Shown here: one piece after another, positions 15,498-23,085 of the stretch
Position numbering within the stretch: position 1 is the stretch's first letter
Layout: every line of letters begins with the position of its first letter
Assembly (NCBI GenBank): GCA_964637565.1
Contig: CAZWTY010000008.1
Coordinates: forward strand, 9,382 to 73,381
Direction: 5' to 3'
Origin: DYJE01 sp964637565
GTDB taxonomy: Bacteria; Desulfobacterota; Desulfobacteria; Desulfobacterales; Desulfolunaceae
Length of the DNA stretch: 64,000 bases
Made by a program: the position numbers and the translations under genes
The notes under the pieces: generated by a model
What the model saw: the letters and a program-made list of their open reading frames with translations, nothing else
What the model was told of the DNA's origin: nothing
Databases searched by the model: none

Positions 15498-16160
15498 ATG
15501 AACGATTTTCTTCAATCCATCCGTAACGGAAGCTATGCCAAAGACAACGGCAACAACGGAAAACCCCGTTACAACAGCGGGAATAACGGCCAGCGGCCGC
15601 GGCGAACTTACGAACCCAACGGAAATTACATGCGAAACGGCAACGAACGCAAATTTCGCCCGCGAACAGGTGTCGAGGGTCTGCCATCTGACGACACCAT
15701 GACCACCATCAAGGATTCCCTCCAGGCGATTCTCGCGAACCAGGAATCCGCCCTTGCCTTCGCTGAAAGAAAGGCTATCGCCGAAGAGCGGAAAGCCGAC
15801 GCTTTCGAGTTTATCGCCCAGCACATCGGCAGACTTCTCGGCGAAAATTTCGTATTAGGTAACGAATCTCGCCGTGCAGCCGACCAGGACGAAACGTCCG
15901 TCCCCGTGGATATGGATGACGACTCAGAAAAATCCTTTGCCGAAGATGCCGAACGGATCCTGTCAAGCGTGAGAACCGAGCCTAAACAAGCGTCCACCAT
16001 GGACAAGGACGACATCCTAAATATCATCGCCTCGATGCGCCGGGAAGGGTCCACCTACAACGAAATAGCCACCCACCTCGACGAGTTGAATCTTCCCACG
16101 TTCTCCGGCCGCGGAAAATGGCATGCACAGACCATTCACCGTCTCTGCCAGACCGTTTAA
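15498..16160 (+). CDS. Asn/Gly-rich protein with a C-terminal recombinase-type helix-turn-helix
   Basis: A 220-residue protein behind an AAGGAG site. Residues 10-55 are very rich in Asn, Gly and Arg (DNGNNGKPRYNSGNNGQRPRR) and must be disordered and basic. Residues 70-115 form a charged helix (AFAERKAIAEERKADAFEFI), possibly a coiled coil. The last 50 residues (DILNIIASMRREGSTYNEIATHLDELNLPT...WHAQTIHRLCQ) match the winged HTH found in the recombinase part of serine integrases and in small regulators. No catalytic domain is present, so it is not a recombinase. It probably binds DNA, perhaps multivalently. It is followed by its own terminator. Confidence 0.75.
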   Translation: MNDFLQSIRNGSYAKDNGNNGKPRYNSGNNGQRPRRTYEPNGNYMRNGNERKFRPRTGVEGLPSDDTMTTIKDSLQAILANQESALAFAERKAIAEERKADAFEFIAQHIGRLLGENFVLGNESRRAADQDETSVPVDMDDDSEKSFAEDAERILSSVRTEPKQASTMDKDDILNIIASMRREGSTYNEIATHLDELNLPTFSGRGKWHAQTIHRLCQTV

Positions 16161-16186
16161 AACAGCTCGAGCTCCCTCTTAAAATC

Positions 16187-16217
16187 AAAAACCCGCCCTT
16201 ACAGGCGGGTTTTTTTA
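16187..16217 (+). terminator. Rho-independent terminator after the HTH gene
   Basis: ACCCGCC (16191-16197) pairs with GGCGGGT (16204-16210) around a 6-base loop, extended by flanking A/T pairs and followed by a run of T to 16216. It lies 27 bases past the stop codon. Confidence 0.93.
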
Positions 16218-16255
16218 TAGCACCCCGGGTTTTATTCCCATGAAAAAAACTTTCC

Positions 16256-16284
16256 TTGACACGTTTACCAAAAATCGATAGATA
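16256..16284 (+). promoter_or_regulatory. Sigma70-type promoter of the candidate small RNA
   Basis: Consensus -35 TTGACA (16256-16261), an exact 17-base spacer, then -10 TAGATA (16279-16284). Initiation is expected near 16291. It stands just past the terminator of the preceding gene, so it starts a new transcript. Confidence 0.7.
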
Positions 16285-16290
16285 ACACCC

Positions 16291-16439
16291 GTTATAAAAC
16301 ATTTGTTTTTTATTCCGGTAAATACGGTTTGTATCCGGTGATTCAGGAGGATCTCTCCAGTCCCCCGTGAATCCACCCCCCCGGATACGGGAATATTCCA
16401 GGGGCATGGACACGTCCCCGTCCATGCCCCTGGTTTTTT
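16291..16439 (+). ncRNA. Candidate structured small RNA (or leader RNA of the TetR gene)
   Basis: About 150 bases lie between a near-consensus promoter and a very strong Rho-independent terminator (14-bp stem CCAGGGGCATGGAC, 16398-16411, with its complement 16420-16433, then six T). No coding frame with a ribosome binding site is present. The body folds well by eye: TATTCC with GGGAATA as outer pairing, TATCCGG with CCGGATA inside it, then GGTGATTC with GAATCCACC, and an apical GGAG-CTCC hairpin. I could not match it to a riboswitch consensus I know. It ends 100 bases before the TetR gene, so it could be an independent sRNA or a terminating leader of that gene. Confidence 0.5.
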
Positions 16440-16540
16440 CTGATGTTTCCGGTGCTGTCCTGACAGACACGACATGTTGCAATCAAAGCCAGGGCAGCCA
16501 TTTTTATTTCTGTCGATGAATCGCGTGACGAGGTTTTCCC

Positions 16541-17125
16541 ATGGCCCCCAAAAACAGATTTGCCCTGACCGACATCGTGGACGCGGCCCTGGCCGTGGTC
16601 AGGATGAGCGGACTCGAAAATCTGACGGCAAGAGCCGTGGCCAACGAAATGAAAAGTTCCACCATGCCCATCTATTCCTGTGGCAGAACCATGGCTGAAA
16701 TTGAGGCGGACGTGGTGAAACGCTGCTGGGACATCCTGGCGCAGTACCAGCGTGAACCCAAGACCCGGGACACCTACGTCGACATTGGCCTGGGTTACGT
16801 TCTTTTCGCCAAACACGAAAAACACCTGTTCGGATGCATCCACACCCCCAGGCACCTGGACCTGAACAGGAAATACGCGGCGGAAAACTTCCAGCTCAAC
16901 CTCGAACGGCTGAAAGATTACCCGCCCCTGGCCAGCGTGGACGGCGATCTGAAGCTGAAAATCATGACCCAGGGCTGGATTTTCTGCCACGGCCTGGCAG
17001 ACCTTCTCTCACGGACTCCGGTCAACCTTGAAACGGACGAGGACATCGCGGCGTTTATCGTGGAGTCCAACCGTATTGTCCATTCAGGGATCAAACATGT
17101 GGGTGACGAAGATCAGGCGGGTTGA
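16541..17125 (+). CDS. TetR-family transcriptional regulator
   Basis: A 194-residue protein. Residues 8-55 give the TetR helix-turn-helix (IVDAALAVVRMSGLENLTARAVANEMKSS...IYSCGRTMAEIEADVV), slightly divergent at the recognition helix, where SxxxLYxHFxxK is replaced by MPIYSCGRTM. The rest is helical and would hold the ligand pocket (for example HLFGCIHTP near residue 95 and GWIFCHGLADLL near residue 145). No neighbouring enzyme or pump is divergently placed to suggest the target. The palindrome CTGTC-CT-GACAG at 16455-16466 in its upstream region could be its own operator. Ligand and regulon are unknown. Confidence 0.85.
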   Translation: MAPKNRFALTDIVDAALAVVRMSGLENLTARAVANEMKSSTMPIYSCGRTMAEIEADVVKRCWDILAQYQREPKTRDTYVDIGLGYVLFAKHEKHLFGCIHTPRHLDLNRKYAAENFQLNLERLKDYPPLASVDGDLKLKIMTQGWIFCHGLADLLSRTPVNLETDEDIAAFIVESNRIVHSGIKHVGDEDQAG

Positions 17126-17256
17126 TGAACTGAAGAAAAACCGAGCTCCGAACATCCAACGCCCGAAATTCACCATCGAATGAAAGTTAACTCCCTTTTT
17201 TATAAAGAAAATTCAAATCATCCGTTCGAATCCATGATGACCAAATCCACGCGCGA

Positions 17257-17577
17257 TCAGTCCGCGTCTTTCAGGTGATCCATGTACTCAATCCACTCCA
17301 TGGGAAGAAGCAGGCGTTTTTTCGTGTTGCAGAGCTTGCAGGCGGGAACCGTGTTGCCTTTGGTGCTTTTGCCGCCGCGGGACAGGGGAACCACATGGTC
17401 CATGGTCAGATCTTCGGGCAGCGTTTTTTTTCCGCAGTAGTAACAGACCCCTTTGGCGCAATGCCGCCTCCACCATTCCGAATGGCGGAGATCCCGGGCC
17501 TTCTGTTTTTCACGCCGGATCTCGGCATCGTCCGGACTGTCGGAAAACGCGAACGGGTCATGGCGGTTCTTTGCCAT
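17257..17577 (-). CDS. HNH endonuclease-fold protein
   Basis: 106 residues from ATG 17577, one base past the era stop codon, so it is transcribed with era. The C-terminal part is a typical HNH/McrA zinc-bound module: CYYCGKK and CKLCNTKKR supply four Cys ligands, and MDHVVPLSRGGKSTKGN supplies the catalytic His and Asn. HNH proteins of this small, free-standing type are mostly uncharacterised and may nick or cut DNA in repair. The longer frame to 17733 only reads era in another frame. Confidence 0.88.
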   Translation of the reverse strand: MAKNRHDPFAFSDSPDDAEIRREKQKARDLRHSEWWRRHCAKGVCYYCGKKTLPEDLTMDHVVPLSRGGKSTKGNTVPACKLCNTKKRLLLPMEWIEYMDHLKDAD

Positions 17578-17578
17578 G

Positions 17579-18460
17579 TCAGACCCCGAATTTCGCGATG
17601 GCTTTGGTGTCACGGGTCCAGTTTTTCTGGACACGGACAAACAGCTTGAGATACACCCGTTTTTCCAGGAGTTTTTCAATTTCCTTCCGGGCGTCCTCAC
17701 CGATCTGCTTGAGTTTCGAGCCTCCTTTTCCAATGACGATGCCTTTCTGGGAATCCCGTTCCACGTGGATAGTGGCGTGGATCGACACCAGATCCCCCTT
17801 TTCGGAAAAGGAATCCACGGTCACGGCCGACGAATAGGGAATCTCCTGGCCTGTCAGGCGGAACACCTTTTCACGGATCATCTCGGCGGTGAAAAACCGG
17901 GTGGGCAGATCGGTGAGCATGTCTTCGGGGTAAAGGGGTGGCCCTTCGGGAAGCAGTTTTTCAAGTTCGTCGAGAAGCACGTCCACCCCGTCCCCGTGCT
18001 TGGCCGAAATCTGGAGCACGGCCTTGAACGGAAAAACGCCTTCCCAGTACCCTGTGGTTTCGGGGAGCGTGGCTTTTTTCACCGAGTCGATCTTGTTCAG
18101 GGCCAGGATCACGGGTTTGTTGATCGCCGTGAGTTTTTTCACCAGGTATTCTTCAGAGAGTTTGTCCGGGTCCGACACGTCCATCATCAGGAGCAGGGCA
18201 TCGGCGTCCCCGAAGGCGGAAAGGGCGATATCCACCATCTTGACGTTCAGGGTGCTGCTGGTCACATGGACGCCGGGCGTGTCCAAAAACACCATCTGGG
18301 AACTGTCCCGGTGCACCACCCCGAGAATCCTGTTCCGGGTGGTCTGGGGTTTCCTGGAAGTGATGGACAGCTTTTCCCCCAGAAGCCGGTTCAGAAGGGT
18401 CGACTTGCCTGCGTTGGGGGCCCCGGCAATGGCCACGTATCCTGATTTGAACGGAGTCAT
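17579..18460 (-). CDS. era: GTPase Era
   Basis: A 293-residue essential GTPase that binds 16S rRNA in late 30S assembly. The G domain has GAPNAGKST (G1), the RKPQTTRNRI switch region (G2), DTPGVH (G3) and ALNKID (G4). The C-terminal KH RNA-binding domain is recognised by IHVERDSQKGIVIGKGGSKLKQIGEDAR. Length is normal. The gene lies four bases after engB, and together they form a GTPase and ribosome-assembly pair within the his operon. Confidence 0.97.
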   Translation of the reverse strand: MTPFKSGYVAIAGAPNAGKSTLLNRLLGEKLSITSRKPQTTRNRILGVVHRDSSQMVFLDTPGVHVTSSTLNVKMVDIALSAFGDADALLLMMDVSDPDKLSEEYLVKKLTAINKPVILALNKIDSVKKATLPETTGYWEGVFPFKAVLQISAKHGDGVDVLLDELEKLLPEGPPLYPEDMLTDLPTRFFTAEMIREKVFRLTGQEIPYSSAVTVDSFSEKGDLVSIHATIHVERDSQKGIVIGKGGSKLKQIGEDARKEIEKLLEKRVYLKLFVRVQKNWTRDTKAIAKFGV

Positions 18461-18464
18461 GGGA

Positions 18465-19052
18465 TCATATCCTTTCGGTCCAGGGCTCGATGGCGCCGAG
18501 GACCTTTTCCTTTCCCAGCCGGGTCTTGGCGGAAAAAGGAATCAGCGTCGACGGATCCACCCCCAGGCTCCGGGCGCAGCGGGCATGGTTGGCGATCCGC
18601 TGCTGGTTGGAAAACTTGTCCGCCTTGGTCAGCACACAGATCGAGGGGATCCCGTAACTGCTGAACCAGGCGATCAGGTCGTCCTCGTCTTTTCCCGGTT
18701 CCCTTCGGATATCCATCAGCATGACCACCCCGCGAAGCGTTCTCCGCGTGGACAGATAGGTTTCGATCATGGTTCCCCAGGTTTTCGTCACACTCTGGGG
18801 AACCCTGGCGTAACCGTATCCGGGCAGATCCACGAACATGAAGCTGTCGTTGATGTTGAAAAAATTGATGAGCTGGGTCCGGCCAGGGGTGGAACTGGTC
18901 TTCACCAGGCTCTTCCGGTTCACCAAAGTATTGATGAGGGAAGACTTGCCCACGTTGGACCGTCCCACAAAGGCGATCTCCGGCATGTCCTCGGGAGGAT
19001 AATGCTCGGGTTTCACCGCACTTTTCACAAATTCAGCCGAACGAATGATCAT
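18465..19052 (-). CDS. engB: Ribosome-biogenesis GTP-binding protein EngB (YsxC/YihA)
   Basis: 195 residues. EngB is a TRAFAC GTPase needed for late 50S assembly. G motifs: FVGRSNVGKSSLINTL (G1), KTSSTPGRTQLINFF (G2), DLPGYGYARVP (G3) and VLTKADKF (G4), all close to the family consensus; SAKTRLGKEKV matches G5. The N-terminal SAEFVKSAVKPEHYP is also characteristic. It is followed closely by era. Confidence 0.97.
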   Translation of the reverse strand: MIIRSAEFVKSAVKPEHYPPEDMPEIAFVGRSNVGKSSLINTLVNRKSLVKTSSTPGRTQLINFFNINDSFMFVDLPGYGYARVPQSVTKTWGTMIETYLSTRRTLRGVVMLMDIRREPGKDEDDLIAWFSSYGIPSICVLTKADKFSNQQRIANHARCARSLGVDPSTLIPFSAKTRLGKEKVLGAIEPWTERI

Positions 19053-19084
19053 AACATTTCCATTTTACGCCCGCGTATCGCGGA

Positions 19085-19969
19085 TCATATCACTTTGTTG
19101 AGCGGGTATTCGATGATCCCCGTGGCCCCGGCTTTCAGGAGCTTTGGAATCAGGTCACGGACCATCCCCGTGTCCACCACGGTTTCCACCGCCACCCAGT
19201 CCGATTTGTACAGATGGGCCACCGTGGGAGCCTGGAGGCTGGGAAGGAGCCCCACCACCGTTTCAATGGCGCTTTCAGGCACGTTCATTTTCAGGCCCAC
19301 CAGTTTGCCGGCCACAAGGGCGCCTTTCAGAAGCAGGGCCATCTGTTCGATCTTTTCACGTTTCGCCGGATCGGCCCAGGCTTTTCTGTTGGCGATCAGC
19401 TGGGTGTTGGTCTGCATCAGCTCGTGGATGATCCGGAGACCGTGGGCCTTGATGGTGCTTTCCGTTTCCGTGATTTCCACAATGGCGTCGGCCAGGCCGG
19501 AAACGACCTTGGCCTCGGTGGCGCCCCAGGAAAACTTCACGTTCACGTCGATGCCCAAAGACTGGAAAAACCTTTTGGTATAACCCACCAGTTCGGTGGA
19601 GACGGTTTTGCCGTGCAGGTCTTCCAGCTTTTTCACCGGAGAGTCGTAGGCCACGGCGATGACCCAGCGCGCCGGTTTGGCGCTGACCTTGGAATAGACC
19701 AGGTCTGTCACCACATGAACGTCGCTTTCATACTCGGCGATCCAGTCCCTGCCGGTCAGCCCCACGTCCAGGGTTCCGTTCTCCACGTTGATGGCCATTT
19801 CCTGGGCGCGGCACAGGGCGCAGGTGATGCTGTCGTCGTTGATGCTGGGGAAATAGCTTCTGCCGCTCACCGACACCTTCCAGCCCGCATGGTCGAAAAG
19901 GGCCACGGTGGCGTTCTGAAGGCTGCCTTTGGGAATTCCGAGTTTCAGTTTGTCATCTGTCGCATTCAT
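19085..19969 (-). CDS. hisG: ATP phosphoribosyltransferase, long form
   Basis: A 294-residue enzyme condensing ATP and PRPP, the first and feedback-controlled step of histidine synthesis. LKLGIPKGSLQ opens domain I; GTLDVGLTGRDWI and EYES are in the substrate region. The PRPP-binding motif region is near residues 165-185 (ATEAKVVSGLADAIVEITETEST). The C-terminal 80 residues (LKMNVPESAIETVVGLLPSLQAPTV...DTGMVRDLIPKLLKAGATGIIEYPLNKV) are the ACT-like regulatory domain of the long, HisZ-independent form. Its ATG overlaps the hisI stop codon (ATGA). Confidence 0.97.
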   Translation of the reverse strand: MNATDDKLKLGIPKGSLQNATVALFDHAGWKVSVSGRSYFPSINDDSITCALCRAQEMAINVENGTLDVGLTGRDWIAEYESDVHVVTDLVYSKVSAKPARWVIAVAYDSPVKKLEDLHGKTVSTELVGYTKRFFQSLGIDVNVKFSWGATEAKVVSGLADAIVEITETESTIKAHGLRIIHELMQTNTQLIANRKAWADPAKREKIEQMALLLKGALVAGKLVGLKMNVPESAIETVVGLLPSLQAPTVAHLYKSDWVAVETVVDTGMVRDLIPKLLKAGATGIIEYPLNKVI

Positions 19970-20343
19970 TTTTTATACACCTCATCCGGATTGAAAAGAG
20001 GCTGGCCCACGGTCACGGCCTCTCCATTTTCGATTTTTCTGAAAAAACAGCTTTTGTACCCCAGATGGCAGGCCGCGCCCCCCACCTGTTCCACTTTGAG
20101 CAGAACCGTGTCGTTGTCGCAGTCGATGCGGATTTCCCGGACATGCTGGACATGGCCCGACGATTCGCCCTTCACCCAGAGTTTATTCCTGGACCGGCTC
20201 CAGTATGTGGCCGTTCCGGTGGCCAGGGTGTGTTTCCATGCCTCTTCGTTCATGAACGCCACCATGAGAACCTCCGAGGTTTCCGCGTCCTGGACGATGG
20301 CGGGCAAAAGCCCGTCAAACTTGCTGAAATCAAGCTCTATCAT
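19966..20343 (-). CDS. hisI: Phosphoribosyl-AMP cyclohydrolase
   Basis: A 125-residue monofunctional enzyme opening the adenine ring of PR-AMP, the third step of histidine synthesis. Motifs include VLMVAFMNEEAW, TYWSRSRNKLWVKGESSGHVQHV, and the zinc/magnesium site DCDNDTVLLKVEQVGGAACHLGYKSCFF with three Asp and two Cys ligands. There is no fused PR-ATP pyrophosphatase domain, so hisE must be elsewhere. It is the first gene of the hisI-hisG-engB-era-HNH run and is translationally coupled to hisG. Confidence 0.97.
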   Translation of the reverse strand: MIELDFSKFDGLLPAIVQDAETSEVLMVAFMNEEAWKHTLATGTATYWSRSRNKLWVKGESSGHVQHVREIRIDCDNDTVLLKVEQVGGAACHLGYKSCFFRKIENGEAVTVGQPLFNPDEVYKK

Positions 20344-20741
20344 GTGTCTTCCTTCGTTTAGTCGGTTTCAAAATCAACCAAGGTCAAACTCATGTAAATA
20401 GTTATTTCCACTGGGAAAGTCAATTCATTTTTCTTGATCAGGCCAGGCCATCCCATGTTTTGGCGGTTGCCGTCCTGTCCCAGATCGGCAACCGCGTCTC
20501 GAGGTTCAAATCTGAAGTAACATTTAATTTTCATTTCCAGAGCAATCCATCATTTTATTCCTTGAATCATCTAAGTTCTTATTGTATTCCATCGGTCAAC
20601 TTTTTTCTGTACCTCCGCTTCTGTTAAAAGCCATGCTGCGGCTAAACATTCTTCGAAACATGTCTTCCCTTTCGTGAAGGGCCTTATGGAATTTGAAGCG
20701 GTGAGACAACGTGACGCCTTAAAAAAATTCGATCAGACGCC
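20344..20741. other. Intergenic region between hisI and the T6SS cluster
   Basis: No gene found in 398 bases. A 10-bp perfect inverted repeat, GCGGTTGCCG (20463-20472) with CGGCAACCGC (20486-20495), forms a strong hairpin but has no T-tract on either strand, so it is not a standard terminator. A second weaker hairpin, CCCTT-TCGTG-AAGGG, is near 20668. Promoters for both divergent genes should lie here; I could not place them with confidence. Confidence 0.5.
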
Positions 20742-22085
20742 ATGACAAAGCTCAAACATTCTTTATACCATGAACACTTCGAGGAAATCTCCGCGGTCTA
20801 CGAGCAGATGCTTTACCTGAAAGAACAGGACCTGATCCCATGGCCTGATTTCATGAGGCGGGACAGGCTGCTGGAGGCCCATGTGGATGGACTTGGCCTG
20901 GGCGGTGCCGATGTTTTTGCGTTGTGCCGGGACAAAGTGGTGAACGGCGACGCGGGCGAATGTTACGGGGCTGTCCGTGTCCTGGTCAGGACAAAGGCGA
21001 CACGCGAGCTGCAACAGGCCGCAGGACAACTGGACCTGACCGACACGCCCCGGCTCGACAGTGTGGTTCGGGCCTTTATGCATGAAACTCCGGACAGGGA
21101 CATGGAAAACATTGTCCGGGATTTTTTTGAGAGAAAAGGCGTGTTCACGCACCTTGCCGTGCGGATTTCCGGCCATCACCGGTTGGATGTGGCGGAAAAC
21201 CTGTACGATATCATCAGGGCCGACAAAACAGGAAACGCCGAACGGATCGACGCCATCAACGCCATTGGCCGCGTGAAACCTGACTGGGGCGCAGAATGGC
21301 TCGTCCGTTTCCTGTCAAGCGGCGACATCCCTCTTCGGAACTCCGCGCTGTCCACCCTGGTGAGACTGGGCGATCCGGGCGTCCTCGGGCTTTGTTTTCA
21401 AAACGTGCCGGCCGGCCAGTGGCCCGGATACGAAGCCGGCCTGACCGGCAACGCACGCCTGCTCCAGGATTTATCCACAGCCGCTGAACCGGGACCCGAC
21501 CAAATCCTGGCCGCCGGAATGACCGGCGACCTGTCGGCCGTCCCCGTCCTCATGTCCTGCCTTGAGCATGAAATTCTTTCTGAACCGGCCGCCTTTTCCC
21601 TGAACCTGATCACAGCGGCAGGGCTTACGGAAGAGATCTTCGTCCCCGAGGAGATCGATGAGGAGTTCATGACCGACAAAGAAATTCGCCTGCTCGCCCA
21701 GGGCATCCGGCCGGGGAAAACCGTAACCCGGATTTCCAGGAACCCGGCCGTCTGGTCCTCCTGGTGGAAACAGGAGCACAGCCGGTTCCACACCGGCATC
21801 CGCTACAGGCTGGGCCAACCCATCAGCCCCTGGTGTCTTCACCACATTCTCGCATCGGAAAACCACCCCGCGGCTCTCCGGAACATGGCCGCCGACGAGT
21901 TGGCTGTCCGTTATGGGCTGGACACGGCCTTTGACCCGTGGATGAGCGTCAAAGCCCAACGATCGGTGATCCGGTCCCTTCACGACCGGATCGAACGGAA
22001 CATCGGCCGTTTCAGGGAAGGCGTTCTGTATTTCCACTCATGCCCCGTCAACCAGGAGGATGACCGTGTTCACCACCATCAATGA
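20742..22085 (+). CDS. TIGR02270-family HEAT-like protein of T6SS clusters
   Basis: A 447-residue soluble protein starting near MTKLKHSLYHEHFEEISAVYEQM. It is built from helical HEAT-like repeats: RIDAINAIGRVKPDWGAEWLVRFLSSGD and PLRNSALSTLVRLGDPGVL near residues 165-210, and a C-terminal WMSVKAQRSVIRSLHDRI. This matches the TIGR02270 family, which is found beside DUF2169 and PAAR-like genes in T6SS accessory clusters; its role is not established. It has no signal peptide or membrane segment. Its 3' end overlaps the DUF2169 gene. There is no clear ribosome binding site before ATG 20742, so the start is less certain than the family. Confidence 0.8.
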   Translation: MTKLKHSLYHEHFEEISAVYEQMLYLKEQDLIPWPDFMRRDRLLEAHVDGLGLGGADVFALCRDKVVNGDAGECYGAVRVLVRTKATRELQQAAGQLDLTDTPRLDSVVRAFMHETPDRDMENIVRDFFERKGVFTHLAVRISGHHRLDVAENLYDIIRADKTGNAERIDAINAIGRVKPDWGAEWLVRFLSSGDIPLRNSALSTLVRLGDPGVLGLCFQNVPAGQWPGYEAGLTGNARLLQDLSTAAEPGPDQILAAGMTGDLSAVPVLMSCLEHEILSEPAAFSLNLITAAGLTEEIFVPEEIDEEFMTDKEIRLLAQGIRPGKTVTRISRNPAVWSSWWKQEHSRFHTGIRYRLGQPISPWCLHHILASENHPAALRNMAADELAVRYGLDTAFDPWMSVKAQRSVIRSLHDRIERNIGRFREGVLYFHSCPVNQEDDRVHHHQ

Positions 22086-23085
22086 CACCCCCTATGCCGG
22101 AACCACCGTCCTGTTGCCGGACCACGAGGGAACACGATCCGCCGTCGCCATCATCAAGGCGACCTGTGAGTTCGCCATTGACGGGTCTGTTCGCGTGACA
22201 GACCAGCAGATCCCCCTCTGCTACGGCGACGGATACATGGGCGAACCCGGAAAATCCAGCGTCCGCTATCCCTCGGATATGGTCTATGAAAAACTGGGAA
22301 CGGATATAGCGGTGAACGGCCATGTCCACGCCCCGGGACAGGTTCCCGTCACGGAATGCCCGGCCATGGTTCAGGTGGGCCCGATCCGCAAGATCCTCGC
22401 GGTCCAGGGTGACAGAACGTTCAGAACCGTTGCCGGTTTTACCTCACGAACCAGGCCCCAACCCTTTGTCCGAATGCCCCTGTGCTATGAACGGGCTTTC
22501 GGCGGCTCGGACACAAGCCATCCCGATCCCAGACACCATAACGTGTTCATGGGAAATCCCATCGGAAGGGGATACAGGGCCGATCGCAGCAAACAGGCCG
22601 TTCACGGCTGGGCCCTGCCCAACATCGAGGATGTGGAAAACAGGATTCAGGCCCCTGTGGACCGCCCCGCACCCGCCGGGTTCGGCTGCATTCCCCCCAG
22701 CTGGGAACCCCGTCTTTCTTACACCGGAACCCTTGACGACGCCTGGGAAAACACCCGCATGCCCCTGCCTCCCCGGGACGCGGACATCCGGCGCCACAAC
22801 GCCGCCGCACCCGGCCTTGTCAGCGAAACACCCCTTCAGGGACGAGAAACCGTCACCCTGGTCAACCTGCATCCACACCAGGACAAGGTGACGTTCACCC
22901 TGCCCGGACTTTCGCTGACCGCCGCCTTCACCTTTGACGATGAAACCGTGAAACCCGCGCCCGTCCTCGACACCCTGATCATCGAGCCGGATGACAGCCG
23001 GATCGTTCTTGTGTACCGGGCCACAACAGGGGGGAGGCTCCCCCTTTCACAACTCAGGCAGGTGAGGCTCTATGAAAACCGTTAA
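22066..23085 (+). CDS. DUF2169 protein, probable T6SS cargo adaptor
   Basis: The family signature is strong: RMPLCYERAFGGSD near residue 140, MGNPIGRGY, LPNIEDVEN, RPAPAGFGCIPPSWEPR and YTGTLDDAWENTRMPLPP. DUF2169 proteins are encoded next to PAAR-like (DUF4150) proteins and are thought to act as adaptors or chaperones that load effectors onto the T6SS spike. AGGAGG at 22054-22059 lies six bases before GTG 22066, the better start; ATG 22060 is in frame but abuts the site. That gives about 339 residues. The gene overlaps its upstream neighbour by 20 bases and the next gene by 14, so the cluster is tightly coupled. Confidence 0.88.
   Translation: MFTTINDTPYAGTTVLLPDHEGTRSAVAIIKATCEFAIDGSVRVTDQQIPLCYGDGYMGEPGKSSVRYPSDMVYEKLGTDIAVNGHVHAPGQVPVTECPAMVQVGPIRKILAVQGDRTFRTVAGFTSRTRPQPFVRMPLCYERAFGGSDTSHPDPRHHNVFMGNPIGRGYRADRSKQAVHGWALPNIEDVENRIQAPVDRPAPAGFGCIPPSWEPRLSYTGTLDDAWENTRMPLPPRDADIRRHNAAAPGLVSETPLQGRETVTLVNLHPHQDKVTFTLPGLSLTAAFTFDDETVKPAPVLDTLIIEPDDSRIVLVYRATTGGRLPLSQLRQVRLYENR

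Noticed and set aside
18000..19583. A 527-residue plus-strand open frame
   Set aside because: Antisense to era, engB and hisG; no family features.
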